64,000 bases of DNA from the NCBI GenBank assembly GCA_030247855.1, contig JAPDRN010000006.1, positions 558,001-622,000 on the forward strand. The letters are read 5' to 3'. The notes under the pieces are model-generated. The model saw nothing but the letters and a program-made list of their open reading frames with translations, did not search any database and was not told where the DNA came from. The DNA comes from Knufia peltigerae. Lineage: Eukaryota > Ascomycota > Eurotiomycetes > Chaetothyriales > Trichomeriaceae. Positions within the stretch are counted from its first letter, which is position 1. Each line of letters begins with the position of its first letter. This document shows, piece after piece, positions 12,314 through 24,593 of the stretch. The position numbers and the translations under genes are program-made.

Positions 12314-13250
12314 GATGAAGGAACGGATAGATCTGTCCTACGACGTCGAGTCAACGTGATCGCGACAGACTTGATCTGGCTATGTCGACTGGTGTGACTA
12401 AGTCGAAGCAGAGAAAACCTCCAGTTGAACTAGTCCGATGTGCAGTAGCTTCTTTAAGTCTCCAAGAGATCTATCAAACTCGACGAGCAGATGAGGTGAA
12501 GATGACGCGAAGATGACGCGACGTTCAGGTTTGAGAGAGTCTTATCTTGCTCCTTTTCAAAGCACCGCGACGCGCAGCAGACTTCTACAGTCTGAGTGGC
12601 AAGACGCCTCTCAATTTTCCTGGGTGGGCAGCTAGAGCGAGAAATCTATCGTTCAAGGGCGAGATAAGTGTTTGTCCGATCTAAAAAGAATTACAGTTGA
12701 TGGCGCTACATGCGCAGGAAAGAAGAGATGCTGGGCGATGATGAAGAAGGGTGTGAGAGAAGTGAGGGTGATGAGGAAAAGAGGTTGGTGAAAGTGAGGA
12801 GGAGACAGGCTGCGACAAAGATGGAACCGGCACTTATAGGCGACCTCAATGGTAAGAAAATCCACCGAAGCGGCCACCCTTGGCGGTGGAGGTCAATACA
12901 CGTGACTGCGGCTGGTCGGCGGGCACACAAGCGGCGGGATGTTCGGAGTGCGTGTTGAGTCTCTTGTGACGTGAAATCCGGCTTCCGCGCAGCCTCAGCA
13001 TTTACACAGGCCCGGAGTAATAATAGTCGTATCCGTACAGTAAAAAGTGCCTTTTCCCGAAAAAAAGCCCCAAAACAGTTCCAAGCTGTCCCGGAGCCCC
13101 ATTCAAATCTTGCTGCTCAGCATCATCGTACCGTAGCTTCTCCTCCCTATCTAAACATTTTTTCCCCCAACTACCGACCTTATTCACCTTCCCATTCCTC
13201 TCTTCGTTGCTGACTGTGTTCCATTCCTTAAAGTTCTTTATATTCTCACA
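12314..13250. other. Divergent promoter region, nrd1 / citrate synthase
   Basis: About 940 bases without a supported gene. The last 150 bases before citrate synthase form a C/T-rich leader. Confidence 0.6.
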
Positions 13251-14782
13251 ATGGCCTCCTCCCTCCGTGTTGGAAGCTCCCTGCTTCGTTCGACTTCAGT
13301 CTCCTCCAAGCCTTTCGTCCAGAAAGCTGCGTTCAATGGGGTTCGCTGCGCCAGCACCAAAGTAAGTTTCCCACTATTCGTTCGATGAACAAATACTGAC
13401 TCCTCTGTCACAACTAGACCCTCAAGGACACCTTTGCAGACAAGCTCCCCGGCGAGATCGAAAAGGTCAAGAAGCTGAGAAAGGACTATGGTTCCAAGGT
13501 TGTTGGCGAGGTCACCCTCGACCAGGTCTACGGAGGTGCTCGAGGCATCAAGTCCCTAGTCTGGGAAGGATCAGTTCTTGACTCGGAAGAGGGTATCAGA
13601 TTCCGTGGCAAGACGATTCCAGAATGCCAGGAAGTCCTGCCCAAGGCTCCTGGTGGTGAGGAGCCTCTTCCGGAGGGTCTTTTCTGGCTTCTCCTTACCG
13701 GCGAGGTTCCAAGTGAACAACAAGTCCGCGACCTCTCTGCAGACTGGGCTGCTCGCTCCGATCTGCCCAAGTTCGTCGAGGAGCTCCTCGACCGCTGCCC
13801 AAGCGACATGCACCCCATGGCTCAATTCTCCATCGCCGTCGCCGCGCTCGAGCACACCTCCGAGTTCGCCAAAGCCTACGCCAAGGGTATCAACAAGAAG
13901 GAGTACTGGACCTACACCTTCGAGGACTCGATGAACCTGATTGCCAAACTTCCCACGATCGCCGCCAAAATCTACCGCAACGCCTACAAGGATGGCAAGG
14001 TCGCACCCATCCAGAAAGATAAGGATTATGGTTACAACTTGGCCAACCAGCTTGGCTACGGTGACAATGCCGACTTTATCGAGCTGATGCGTCTGTACTT
14101 GACCATCCACTCCGATCACGAAGGTGGTAACGTCAGTGCGCACACCACTCACTTGGTCGGTAGCGCTTTGAGCTCTCCAATGCTGTCGCTGGCTGCTGGT
14201 CTGAACGGTCTGGCTGGCCCTCTTCACGGCCTGGCCAACCAGGAAGTCTTGCTCTGGCTGACCAAGATGAAGGAGTCCATTGGTGATGATCTCAGTGACG
14301 CCAGCATCACCAAGTATCTCTGGGACACCCTCAACAGTGGCCGTGTCGTCCCGGGATACGGACACGCTGTTCTTCGCAAGACCGATCCTCGTTATGTCTC
14401 TCAACGCGAGTTCGCTCTCCGCAAGTTGCCCAATGACCCCATGTTTAAGCTTGTCAGCCAGGTCTACAAGATCGCCCCTGGTGTTCTGACCGAGCACGGC
14501 AAGACCAAGAACCCATACCCCAACGTTGATGCGGTAAGTTGTCTTGAGCTTTTGAACATACTATGATGATTGACATACTAATTTCATTTTCAGCACTCTG
14601 GTGTCCTCCTGCAATACTACGGCCTGACTGAAGCCAACTACTACACCGTCCTCTTCGGTGTCTCCCGCGCTCTTGGTGTCCTTCCTCAACTGATCATCGA
14701 CCGTGGTCTTGGAGCTCCCATTGAACGACCAAAGTCCTTCAGCACCGAGGCTTATGCCAAACTCGTTGGAGCTTCATTGTAA
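13251..14782 (+). CDS. cit1: Citrate synthase, mitochondrial
   Basis: Condenses oxaloacetate and acetyl-CoA to citrate in the mitochondrial matrix. Exons 13251-13361, 13418-14533 and 14594-14782 give 471 residues; both introns are phase 0. Residues 1-35 form an Arg/Ser-rich presequence with no acidic residue (MASSLRVGSSLLRS), ending near RCAST. The catalytic region holds LTIHSDHEGGNVSAH (first active-site His), GPLHGLANQE, and PGYGHAVLRKTDPR (second His). The third exon begins HSGVLLQYYG right after the active-site Asp in NVDA. The protein is complete, without breaks. The next gene on the same strand is a mitochondrial citrate carrier, which suits export of the product. Confidence 0.97.
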
Positions 14783-15695
14783 GCAAGCTATGCGACATGG
14801 AAACAAGCAGCAAGCGATGTACTATGCAACCCAAAATCTGTAGTTCTATATTGGAGGGAAGATGGATGGGCAGGTCGGCTATCATCGGGAGCAGGCTCAA
14901 TCGTTCCGAGGTTTGTAGTATGCCATTTTAATTGATGAGCGTTTCTTGGGACAATCTTGTTTACTCTACTTGGTTCGTGGGTGTACTCGTAGCAGTCAGT
15001 TGCGCACCGTTATTCGCCGTAGTGCTGGCATGGGAAGGTCAAGGCTCGTATCTCGTGTTGCACCGGTGTTGTCTGACTGGGCCTAAAATAAAATTTTCGG
15101 ACGTTGAGGTGCCTTTGTTGAACGCCCAATGGCTCCACCGGGGAGAGACGAGTCCGCCAATTTAGGCGGCTCAGGGCAGCCTGGGCCATTCACGGGCGAC
15201 AAGTTGTGGCTGAGAGAATCAGGGTGAGAATTCGCAGTCCGTTCAACAACGCCGATGGTGGCCGGGCTAATCTTGATTGGGATTTGTCGAGGCCGCATGC
15301 ATTACGATAACCGTGTCTCTCATTCTCGTCTTGCTGCTGTTGCTCCGTACTCAAGGGCCCTTTTCACCTGGCCACCGCGTTGACTAGTCTTTGACTCGAA
15401 TCCATCGCCGAATCTCCAGCTGAACATTCTTCCACCCTCCGGCCCCGATAATCGTGTCAGCAGGAGTACTGTACTTGTTCTCGGGGGGCGGCCGCTTCTA
15501 ATCTCCATACCTAAAACTGTCCGTCCATTTTGTTCCTGCGTTCCTCTCGGACTCTACCTTTGTTTCCTCGAGACTCACGACACCCAGAAAGCCCTCCAAT
15601 TCCATCCCTTCCCTAGTCACTCTATCCCTCCAGGCGACGAAGCCGACCTAATCCCTTGGTCAGGGCAGACAATATCCCCCTCACCTCTTTTTGCC
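14783..15695. other. Intergenic region cit1 - carrier
   Basis: About 910 bases with no supported gene. The last 150 bases are a C/T-rich leader to the carrier. A NotI-like GGCGGCCGC occurs near 15490. Confidence 0.5.
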
Positions 15696-16788
15696 ATGTC
15701 CGCTCAACAAGTCATGGGTACCTCGGCCCCTGGTGTCGCTAAGATTGAGAAGAAGCCGGTCAAGTTCAGCAACCTGCTGCTAGGCGCGGGACTCAACTTG
15801 TTCGAAGTGACCACCTTGGGACAACCGTTGGAGGTGATCAAGACCACGATGGCTGCCAATCGAAAGGACAGCTTCGCCGGTGCCATGTCAAGAATTTGGG
15901 GACGAGGTGGTGTCCTGGGATGTAAGCAAACCACAACGGTGGCGATGTGATTTCGGTCTTGTTTCTGGTGTTTTTGAGAAGCTAATCCGATGTACGAAAA
16001 TAGACTACCAAGGTCTCATCCCCTGGGCCTGGATCGAAGCCTCGACAAAGGGTGCCGTCCTCCTCTTCGTCGCCTCCGAGGCAGAGTACTACGCCAAGAC
16101 GTTTGGAGCCAACAACTTTGTTTCTGGCATCACCGGTGGCATGGTCGGCGGTGTCGCCCAGGCGTACGCGACCATGGGTTTCTGCACCTGCATGAAGACG
16201 GTGGAGATCACCCAGCACAAGTTGGCCGCGCAGGGCGTGAAACCCCCTTCCACCTTCAAGACCTTTGCCGACATCTACCGAAAGGAAGGCATCAGAGGCA
16301 TCAACAAGGGCGTCAACGCGGTCGCGATCCGCCAAACCACCAACTGGGGATCTCGATTCGGTCTCTCCCGACTGGCCGAGTCGGCCATTCGGAAAGTGAC
16401 CAACAAGGAGCAGGGAGAGAAGCTCAGTGGCTTTGAAAAGATCATCGCCAGCTCCCTCGGTGGTGGTCTGTCTGCGTGGAATCAGCCCATCGAAGTCATT
16501 CGGGTGGAGATGCAGAGCAAGACCAATGACCCAAACCGACCCAAGAATCTGACGGTCGGAAAAACATTCAAGTACATCTACGAAAGCAACGGCGTCAAAG
16601 GATTGTACCGTGGTGTCACTCCTCGTATTGGACTCGGCGTTTGGCAAACTGTTTGTATGGTTGCTTTGGGTGACATGTGAGTGTCTTTTTTTTGGTGGCT
16701 GTGGAGACTTCTCGCTGACATTGTCGATAATAGGGCCAAGGAGGCTGTTGAAAAGTTGACCGGTGACAAGGTCACTGCGAAACACTAA
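15696..16788 (+). CDS. yhm2: Mitochondrial citrate/oxoglutarate carrier (Yhm2 family)
   Basis: An inner-membrane carrier. The yeast homologue exchanges matrix citrate for cytosolic 2-oxoglutarate, feeds cytosolic NADPH and also associates with mitochondrial DNA. Exons 15696-15921, 16004-16676 and 16734-16788 give 317 residues (yeast Yhm2 is 314). Three carrier repeats are visible: GQPLEVIKT in repeat 1, an unusual middle repeat around MGFCTCMKTVEIT, and NQPIEVIRVEMQ in repeat 3, with GINKGVNAVAIRQTTNWGSR between. The sequence GVKGLYRGVTPRIGLGVWQT closes the third repeat. The lysine-rich C-terminus comes from a 55-base last exon. Its position just downstream of citrate synthase supports a citrate-export role. 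Confidence 0.94.
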
Positions 16789-19215
16789 AGGCGTTTCTTC
16801 TTCGGCGGGGAGGGAGATACAAGTGGACACACAAGACACGAAATCTGTTTTGAAGCGTTGAACAATTCCTACTGAAGCATTTTTTTGATGCACGACAAAG
16901 AGAGAAAAAAAGTGTTGGGGGTCGTGCTTGTTCTCCGAGAGCTAGAGCTGTCGATACGACGAAACTGGATCTGGGATACTGGAAACTGGAACCAGTAGTT
17001 GAGTATATATTGGGCGTTTTTATTCGAAAAGAAAAATCTCAAACGTTACATGAAAGTGTGTTTTACTGAGCTGTGATGGTCGACTATTGATTATGGGGGT
17101 CGGTCGAACAAGAAGATAGACAATGGGGGCTTTTTAGATTCATCAATAACATGATGTTTGGATGGCCTGGAATATCTATGCAGGACATGATTGGATTGGT
17201 GTCCTTGAGATTGTTCCGATCGTCTTTGACTTGGATACAAGAATCTATCTTCCTAATGACAGCCTTTCACATGATGATGGAACCCTTTGCTGTCTCTCTC
17301 TCTCTCTACCGGCACAGTTTGGATGAATGAGGTGTGAACCTAGGTGGGCATGCAGGGAACTGAGGAATCGTCAATAGTTGGGGTCATGATGTTCGTGACC
17401 ATGATCTGTCTCGGTGATGTACTACGAGTATCGTAGTAGTACGGAGAGCACTGCGGTGAAGATGATGTTTTGGATCGAAGGAAAAAAGAAGCCGACCATG
17501 AACCGAGGTACGAGCGGTATAGGGTAAGAGTGGACGTTTTGCTCAATCTCATGCTTCTCTGTACGGGAGTTGGTAGTATTTCAAGTAGGTGACAATAATA
17601 ATGATACGAGAAGGTACAAACACTCGAATCTCATGGTGCCTTGTTTTTGGTAGAAGGCGTCCGTACGAGTAACATTGGTAGTAATTTGTTGTAGCCCATT
17701 CTACGTAAACTGTACAAGGGGGTCCACAGCCTCGCTCGCGTACGGAATGTACCCCAAGTACGGAGTACTGGGTAGGTACAAAGATTACTTCTCCCCCACT
17801 GATACAACGAGTTGACAGAGTTCTATGTTCCAAACCTTTTTTTCATTCATCATAACTGAGGAACATCAAAGGTGTAATGTAATGTAAATGTCCACGGCCC
17901 ATTTTCCATTTGCGTTCAAAGTCCAAAGAATGAAGAAAGGGAAATGGACATCAACCTAGGTAGGCAAATCCCGAGCCAAAAGGTATCTCGTGTGCGTACG
18001 TACTCCGTATAACCCTGGATGGCCCCAAACCGCCCCGTAGTATCATGCAAGGGATTCTCGCTTACCTCTACCAAAAAGACTGTTTTTCTTCTGTGGTTAC
18101 GATTTCCTTGATTTTCTTCCTTGACCCATTCTTGACTCGTTACAGTACAGTGTTAAGAAGTCCTTACCCTCCCAATGACGAAATATGTACTCTCGTTCTC
18201 TTAAATCCCATGAGCATAAACATGTCAAGAACTGATTTTCTGTAGTTTGCGAGAGAACAAGGGTACGACCACAGAGTAAAACTGCAAAAGGCAAATTTGA
18301 ACTTGTCCTTTTTTTCTCTCTCGTTGGTAAGTCCATTCAAAACAAAAACAAAAAACTCATGTTAGTAAAACATGGCCGGATGTTTGATTGACGCAAAAGG
18401 AAAACTGTACTTGTTGTTCGTCCATAGAATACCTACAAGGACTCCGTTACTCGTCGCGAGTTCGATGCGGTATGACGGTGTTTTCGATACTAAAAATAAT
18501 CAAAGTTGCAGATCACGGAGTTTACCAAAACCCTTTAAGGAATTATCTGTTTCCCTTTACAATATCCAACTTTTGCGACTCTGACTGGAACTCGCTTGCA
18601 TGTAATTCCGTACCTATCAAACGGACTAGTAGAATGAACAAGTTACGTAGGCCAGGGTGGGTAGTAGGTGAGTACCTCAGAGATACATCTTGCCTCGATG
18701 GAAGCGGAGGAAAAGAGCGACAGTACTCTCGTAGGGAATGACCTTTTCTTTTTGCTTTTCACCTTTGCCTACTCGTATCCGATCTGGCTGATCTTCTTCT
18801 TCTTCTTCAAGAACCTGGATCAAACCCTTTTGTCAACTTGCATCTGTTACCTTGATCTTATATCCAAGTGCTGTATTGTCGTATCGTCTACGAGTACGGA
18901 GAGGGGGTGATTTGATTGACTGTGAGTTAATGGTTTGTGAATGAGTAACACACCATTTCATGTGTTCAACCTATTACTCTTCACTCTTCACTCTTCACTC
19001 TCACTTTCATTAACTTGATCCCTGACTGACCTAATAGAATCATTCACTAACAGAAATCAAAACAAACTCACACAAAAAGTACATACGCACATACCAAATA
19101 CTGATGGATAAAATTCATCAACACTCCTCGTCCTTGAAACCTCAACATCTCTTTTGACTCTGATATCAGATCCGAGAATCTTGTTGTCGTCTGATCTTAA
19201 AGAACGATACACACA
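16789..19215. other. Gene-poor stretch, 2.4 kb
   Basis: No frame here gives a recognisable protein. It holds a CT run near 17290-17306, copies of the TACTCCGTA motif (17759, 18001), a four-copy ACTCTTC-like repeat at about 18973-19005 and generally A/T-richer DNA. It could hold an untranslated RNA or simply be spacer. Confidence 0.5.
17759..17769. repeat. TACTCCGTA/TACGGAGTA motif copy
   Basis: TACGGAGTACT. The same nonamer, in either orientation, recurs at 18001, 30137, 34259 (overlapping pair), 59506 (three overlapping copies), 61699 and 61866, always between genes. Confidence 0.6.
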
Positions 19216-19989
19216 ATGTCTCTCTTCTTCTTCTTCTTCTTCTTCTTCACACGAAACAAATCAAACATTTCCTCCACATCCTTCTCTTCCTTGTTGTCGT
19301 CCTCCTCTCCCTCCATCTTTTCAACACTCACCCTGACGGTCCTCACGATCCTTGTCGTCCTAACCAATTCAACCATTGCAACATGTCCATCTACACAATC
19401 ACCATACGCCCCAGGTTGGTAAGTATTTTGTTTTTTTTGGGGGGGATTTCTGAATCTTCCTTTTTACCTGTATAGGTGTACCTGTACAGTGGAGGTACTC
19501 GAGTACTGACAAGTGTGAAACAAAACCATAACAGCTCAACATGTACGGAATGTTGCATCTTTCAATTCGGTCAAGGTACATGCACCACTTCGGCCTTGTG
19601 GGAAGGAATCGTCCGAGACCCGGCATGTAATTCCATTTCCACCAGGGAACAAGTCTTGGGAATTCAATGGAATGACAGTAGTGCCGTGAGTTTCTGTTTC
19701 CCCCCCCCTCCTTGTCTTTTGCTTTTACTTCCTCACCCCCTTCCCCACCGTGTCTGTGTCTGCATCTGCATCTGTCTCTGTCTTGCGACTGACCAAAATC
19801 TCCATCCCTCGTCGTGTTTCCTAGGTCAATCACGTGTGGATTTCTGAGTGTACAGGATCATTCTCAACTTGTACATTGTACAACACCCCGGATTGTAGTG
19901 GTGAAACGAAACTCGAGATCGACAATACCGCAAACACCTGTCACGTACCAGGTTGGGACATTTGGAGTTTTGATTGTCAGTTTGGTTGA
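19216..19989 (+). CDS. Small secreted cysteine-rich protein
   Basis: I do not recognise the family. Exons 19216-19418, 19490-19685 and 19825-19989 give 187 residues. The N-terminus is odd: a TTC repeat encodes a run of Phe (residues 4-11), then a Ser-rich stretch, then a hydrophobic core LTVLTILVVLT (about 40-52) that ends in STIA, fitting late signal-peptide cleavage. The remaining 130 or so residues carry 12 cysteines, including CTECC, with the last next to the C-terminus (DCQFG). This is the profile of disulfide-rich secreted or effector-like proteins. The first acceptor was placed at 19489 because the nearer AG at 19475 leads to an early stop. No other in-frame ATG lies before the signal core. 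The cysteine-rich exons are well supported; the exact N-terminus is less sure. Confidence 0.62.
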
Positions 19990-20245
19990 TTTCACCCTCA
20001 ACAACCCAAAGAGTCATTTGCCATGGGTGATGGGAGATACGGTGCGGTGGCATGATATCCCGGATACCAAGAAACGAAGAGGGAAAGAAAAAACACAAAA
20101 GAACATCCGAAACAACCTGGGTTGTTGTGATGAGGGTGGTAATAGTGATACCTCTCAAGTGTATTGTCCATACGGTGATCGATTGAGATTTCTCATTTTC
20201 AAGGGTCATGATTCGATATTCAAGAATCGATAATCAATGACCAAA

Positions 20246-21545
20246 TCATGGCAAAACAATATACCTTCTCAACCTTTCCGGTATGGCATCCTTTAACTTC
20301 TTGCTCTCCAGCCACTTCCCACTGAACAGACGATCGGCGTACCTGTAGGCGCCATCACAGAGCACCGTGACGACGGTGTGGTTGGGGCCCAGTTTCTCCG
20401 CGACCTCTTTGGCCGCCACGACGTTCAAGGCACTGCTCGCCCCGAGGTACAGACCTTCTTCGTCCAGGCACCGATAAACCATCTCGATGGTCTTTTCGTC
20501 CGAGATCGTCAAGGCACCGTCGAGTTCGTCGACTTCGGTCTTCAAATTCTCCGTCACCCTCCCTTGCCCGATGCCTTCCGTGATACTCCCTCCCTGCCTC
20601 TCCTTCAGCTGCCCGCCCGAGCTGACGTACGAGTACAGGACCGACCCGGGAGGGTCGGCCAGGAAGGACTTGACCTTGCCGCCGCTCACGTCCTTCAGGT
20701 ACCTCGTGGTTCCGGCCAGGGTCCCCCCCGTGCCCGTGGCGCAGGTGAAGGCGTCGACGCCACCCTCGGTCTGCGCCCAGATCTCCGGGCCCGTGGTCTC
20801 GACGTGCGCCCGCCGGTTGGCCACGTTGTCGAACTGGTTCGTCCACACGGCCCCGCGCTCGGGGTCTTCGCCCTGCACCCGCTCGGCGTGCCGCTTGGCC
20901 TGCCAGTTGTAGTTTTCCGGGTTCTCCCACGCGACCGCGGGCACGGGGTAGACCTCGGCGCCCAGCAACCTCAGGAGGTCGATCTTGCCCTGGGACTGCG
21001 TGTTGGGCATGTAGATGACCAGCCGGTACCCGCGGGCGCGGCAGACGTGGGCGAGCCCGATGCCCGTGTTGCCCGCCGTCCCCTCGACCACGGTGCCCCC
21101 CGGCTTGAGTAGGCCTCGCTCCTCGGCGTCCTTGACCACGTACAGAGCCGCCCGGTCCTTGACGCTCCCCCCCGGGTTTTGGAACTCCGCCTTGCCCAGG
21201 ATGTTACAACCCGTCTGTTCCGAGAGGTGCCGGAGTCGGATGAGGGGCGTGTTGCCGATTGCTATAGAAGACACACAGTATCAGCCGTGCACGTCTTTTT
21301 CACACACTGTGAAGTGAAAAGAAAATGAGCTTCCCACACCGTGCCACACCGGTACAGAGTAAAATGGTACAACAGTGGTATGGAAACACGGACTAACCTC
21401 CGGTCAACTGGTCCACAACTCCTTGAGCTTGGGATACTCGGATCCCATAGGCATTGGTTGTGGACGCTTCGGTGCTCGCAGCGGAGGCGGCTCGAACTGC
21501 GGTCGTCGCGAAGCGCCTTACTGATGGTCTCAAGGCGCTCGCCAT
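20246..21545 (-). CDS. Cysteine-synthase-like PLP enzyme, probably mitochondrial
   Basis: A fold-type II pyridoxal-phosphate enzyme; it probably forms cysteine from O-acetylserine and sulfide, or acts on a related substrate. Exons 21545-21398 and 21261-20246 join to 387 residues (136-bp intron, phase 1). The first 40 residues are rich in Ala/Arg/Ser without acidic residues early on (MASALRPSVRRFATTAVRAA), as in a mitochondrial presequence. The PLP lysine lies in NPGGSVKDRAA, the substrate loop is EGTAGNTGIG, and the phosphate-binding loop is ATGTGGTLAGTTRYLK. It lacks the regulatory domain of cystathionine beta-synthase. Third positions are strongly G/C-biased compared with the neighbouring genes. 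It resembles the second, mitochondrial cysteine synthase of fungi (yeast YGR012W type). Confidence 0.88.
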
Positions 21546-22272
21546 GGTGGTGTAGAGGAGCAGGAGGAGGAGGACGACGACGACGACGACGATGTAGAGG
21601 ACAGATCGAGGGATGTGCTAGGTCTTCGTGGGAATCAGCAACACAGAAAATAACAAGGGCGCAATAAAGCACCTGCTTCTCCGATTTCAAACCAAAGGGA
21701 AAAAACGTTCTGCGGAGAGTCATTGGGACAATCATCAGTCGGTGGCATCATTTTTGTAGCCGAGGCGGTGACTGTTTATGTAATCCCCGAAACCATCTAT
21801 AATACGAGTACGAGTACGACTACGAGCCCGAGTACAGTATCAACAAGACTCACTACCTATTACCGCTCAAGATAAAGACGAGAAAGAGAATGATTGATTA
21901 TCATAAATGTATATTTGACTCATCTGTCCGTTTTCCTATCTCTTTACTTGTCACGTATGAGAAGAAAAGGAAAAGAAGATCCTACTTTCACATATCTTAC
22001 ACCGGGACGACTTATCTCAACTCACCAGCCATGGATAGTCATCGGCCATCAATGAAGAGACTTTTTCAGAAGAAAATGCACTCCCTAAACACACTCGGCA
22101 CCAGTAAGTTCCCAAAAGAGAAATGCAACTCATTCCTGTCGCTATGCAATCTTTCCCAGAGCTTCACCAAATGTTGAATGAAATAGCAAACTGCTTTGTT
22201 CGTGTACCATCGCCAACAAACGAAAAGAAAAGAATCAAAACGCAAATTGAATCGAATATCGAGGGGGAGATT
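21546..22272. other. Intergenic region upstream of the cysteine-synthase-like gene
   Basis: A GAC/GAG triplet run at about 21560-21597 and a GAGTAC-type repeat at about 21806-21836 lie in the putative promoter. No gene is seen. Confidence 0.5.
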
Positions 22273-24593
22273 TCACACCGCAGGCCATCTCACCCGAAGC
22301 CCTTCGCACCATCTTTCAAACAAGACATCGGCAAGTTGTCTCGTGTGTTCCAATCCACCCACGAGACCGCTCATCATCTCTTGTTCGTTCTCATCCTCTC
22401 GCTCCCGCTCTAGTCTTGTGGCATTCTTGAGTGGACTCGGAGGAAGTTCCAACCCTTGACTAGTCTCCCGGCTTTTGGCAGCGACCTGCGCGCTCTGCCG
22501 TCGTCGATGACTTTTGAGATGAGGATTATTCTGTGCGAGAACTAACTTTTGTGCCTGTCCTCGCGGGGTCGAGGGCGTCACTTGTCGGCTTTCGTTTGCT
22601 TGGATAGCATCGCTCCCTTTTCGAGGTGATGTCTGCAAGACCTGTTTACTGACATTCTCACTGTCCTTTTGTCGGCGGGAACCTGATTCTTGCCGCTGCA
22701 ATTGCTGTGATTGTGGCTCTGCCTGAGGGAGCAAAGTCTTCAATCCATCGTCCTTGGCCATCCTGTCGATGACACTCCTCATGATGTGGTACATCCCATC
22801 TGGATCCAAGCTCTCCAGATCCGAGAATGCTTCGGCAAGTCTGGCGATACCCTCACGTTTGACTTCGTCTGCAGTATCGTTTAGTACCTCCTGGCAACTG
22901 ATACCAATGGCATTAGCGTAGAGCTTTCGTCCAAGCTGTGCCTCTTTGCTCTGTGCGGCGAGCATGCTAGCATTTGAACAAACTCTCAAGCGTTGCATCG
23001 GTTCCTCTTCCCGCTTGTCTTCTCCCAACAAAGAGTTCTGTACGTCCACGTTGAGCAGTATGCCTAGCCCAGGCTTTTTTGACGGCGTCCTAACCACACT
23101 AGAGTTGGGATCTTCGTTCTCGTCGCCGTCTTCAGTGCCGTCCTGCACCTCGCTCAAAGAGCTTGGATTCGATGAAACTCTTTTGAATTGTCGGACTGTG
23201 CTTGGGGAATTGCCAAAGTTCATGTTCACTCCTAGCGGCGAACGGGTCTGGACTTGGCTGGATAGTCTCTTCTTTGCTGTTCTGCGAGCCATACTGGCTG
23301 CGTACTCTGCCGACGTACGTCTCTCTGGTTTAGCACCTGATATTCTGCGCATCGTCATTTTTGTCGGACTCTGCTGCTCATCAAGTGTCATCTGTTCCAC
23401 TAATCTCGACGTGCTGTCTCCTGTCGTTCCATCCGGGCCTGTGCTTGAGACTTTACGACGTTTCTGTGTCTGGAAGGGTATTGGACGCCTCGAGTCCACC
23501 GTCGGTACTGCCTTGATTGTCTCGAATACCCAGTCATCATCTTCCTTGACACCGCGCAGGTTCTTGAGCGTTTCGGCATAATATTTCAAGCTCCGCTCCC
23601 CGCCCTTTTGGGATTCCCAGTCCTGCTTGCGCACAATCAACTCTTGCAGGCCCTCGATCTTGCCAGCACTTCGGATAAATCGATGCTTGAGCAACTCTTT
23701 GGCTGTGGGTCGGCGATCGACGTCCTTTGTGAGACAGCATGCAACAAAGTCTCGGAAGTCTTTCGACCATGATCCGCCCTCCAGCCTGGGAGCCGGCTGT
23801 TTGGGGATGAGGAACAGGACCTTCATGGGGTGGACGTTGGCGTGCGGTGGTTCTCCATTGGCCAATTCCATGGCGGTAATACCCAGGCTCCACACATCTG
23901 CCTTTGCGTCGTGACCTTCTTGCTGTATAACCTCGGGGGCCATCCAGAATGGTGTACCCACGAATGTATTCCGTACGCTCTTGAGACCGACAAGTTGCGC
24001 TGCAACACCAAAATCGGCAAGCTTCACACGACCGTCCATACCCAGCAGGACGTTCGCAGCTTTGATATCCCTATGCAGCTTGCCCTCGCTGTGAAGGTAA
24101 GCCAACCCAAGCAAGAGCTCGCGGCATATTATGGCGATGTGGTTTTCTGAAAGGCGGTGTGGAGGAGGTTTGAGTAAATCCGCACACGATCCTCCTCCCA
24201 GGTACTCCATCACAATCCACAGTGTCTGCCGACGCAGGAAAGCCAGGCGGTATTTTGTGACGTGTGAGCTCGAGCAAGAGGATAGAACGGAGAGTTCGGA
24301 AAGAATGTCTGAGAGATCTTCTTCGGACGATTCGAGGTCGACCTGGGGATGATGAGCTCTCGTCGTGAAAGACCGTTGTCAATACATACATGTTTGATAG
24401 CTACGATTTCGCCGGTAGCCTTTTCGATGGCCTTGTATACCACACCAAACGAGCCGCTCCCTAACTCTTCCAGCATCTGGAATCTGTCCGCCAATGTTTC
24501 CCCATCTGCATCGTCACCTTGGATCTCGAATGGTGCTTGCGATGCAGCAGACCGGTGAGGAGCCGCTTCGGAGTAAAGCGATATCATGGTCAT
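22273..24593 (-). CDS. STE20-family (germinal-centre) Ser/Thr kinase, Sid1/SepM-like
   Basis: A protein kinase of 757 residues from exons 24593-24390 and 24342-22273 (47-bp intron). The first ATG (24593) precedes the kinase domain by about 40 residues. The domain spans about 40-300: the Gly loop LGSGSFGVVYKA, the ATP-binding lysine in VAIKH (Lys67), HRDIKAAN (Asp160), the DFG Asp178, and the GCK signature GTPFWMAPEVI. After it comes a Ser-rich tail of about 450 residues with a conserved-looking helical patch (LARLAEAFSDL type, about residues 560-620) and a Gln/Arg-rich stretch. The kinase domain looks closest to the Sid1 group of the septation initiation network, which controls septum formation, but Kic1/Nak1 or Mst-type kinases are possible. 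The kinase call is firm, the subgroup tentative. Confidence 0.88.
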
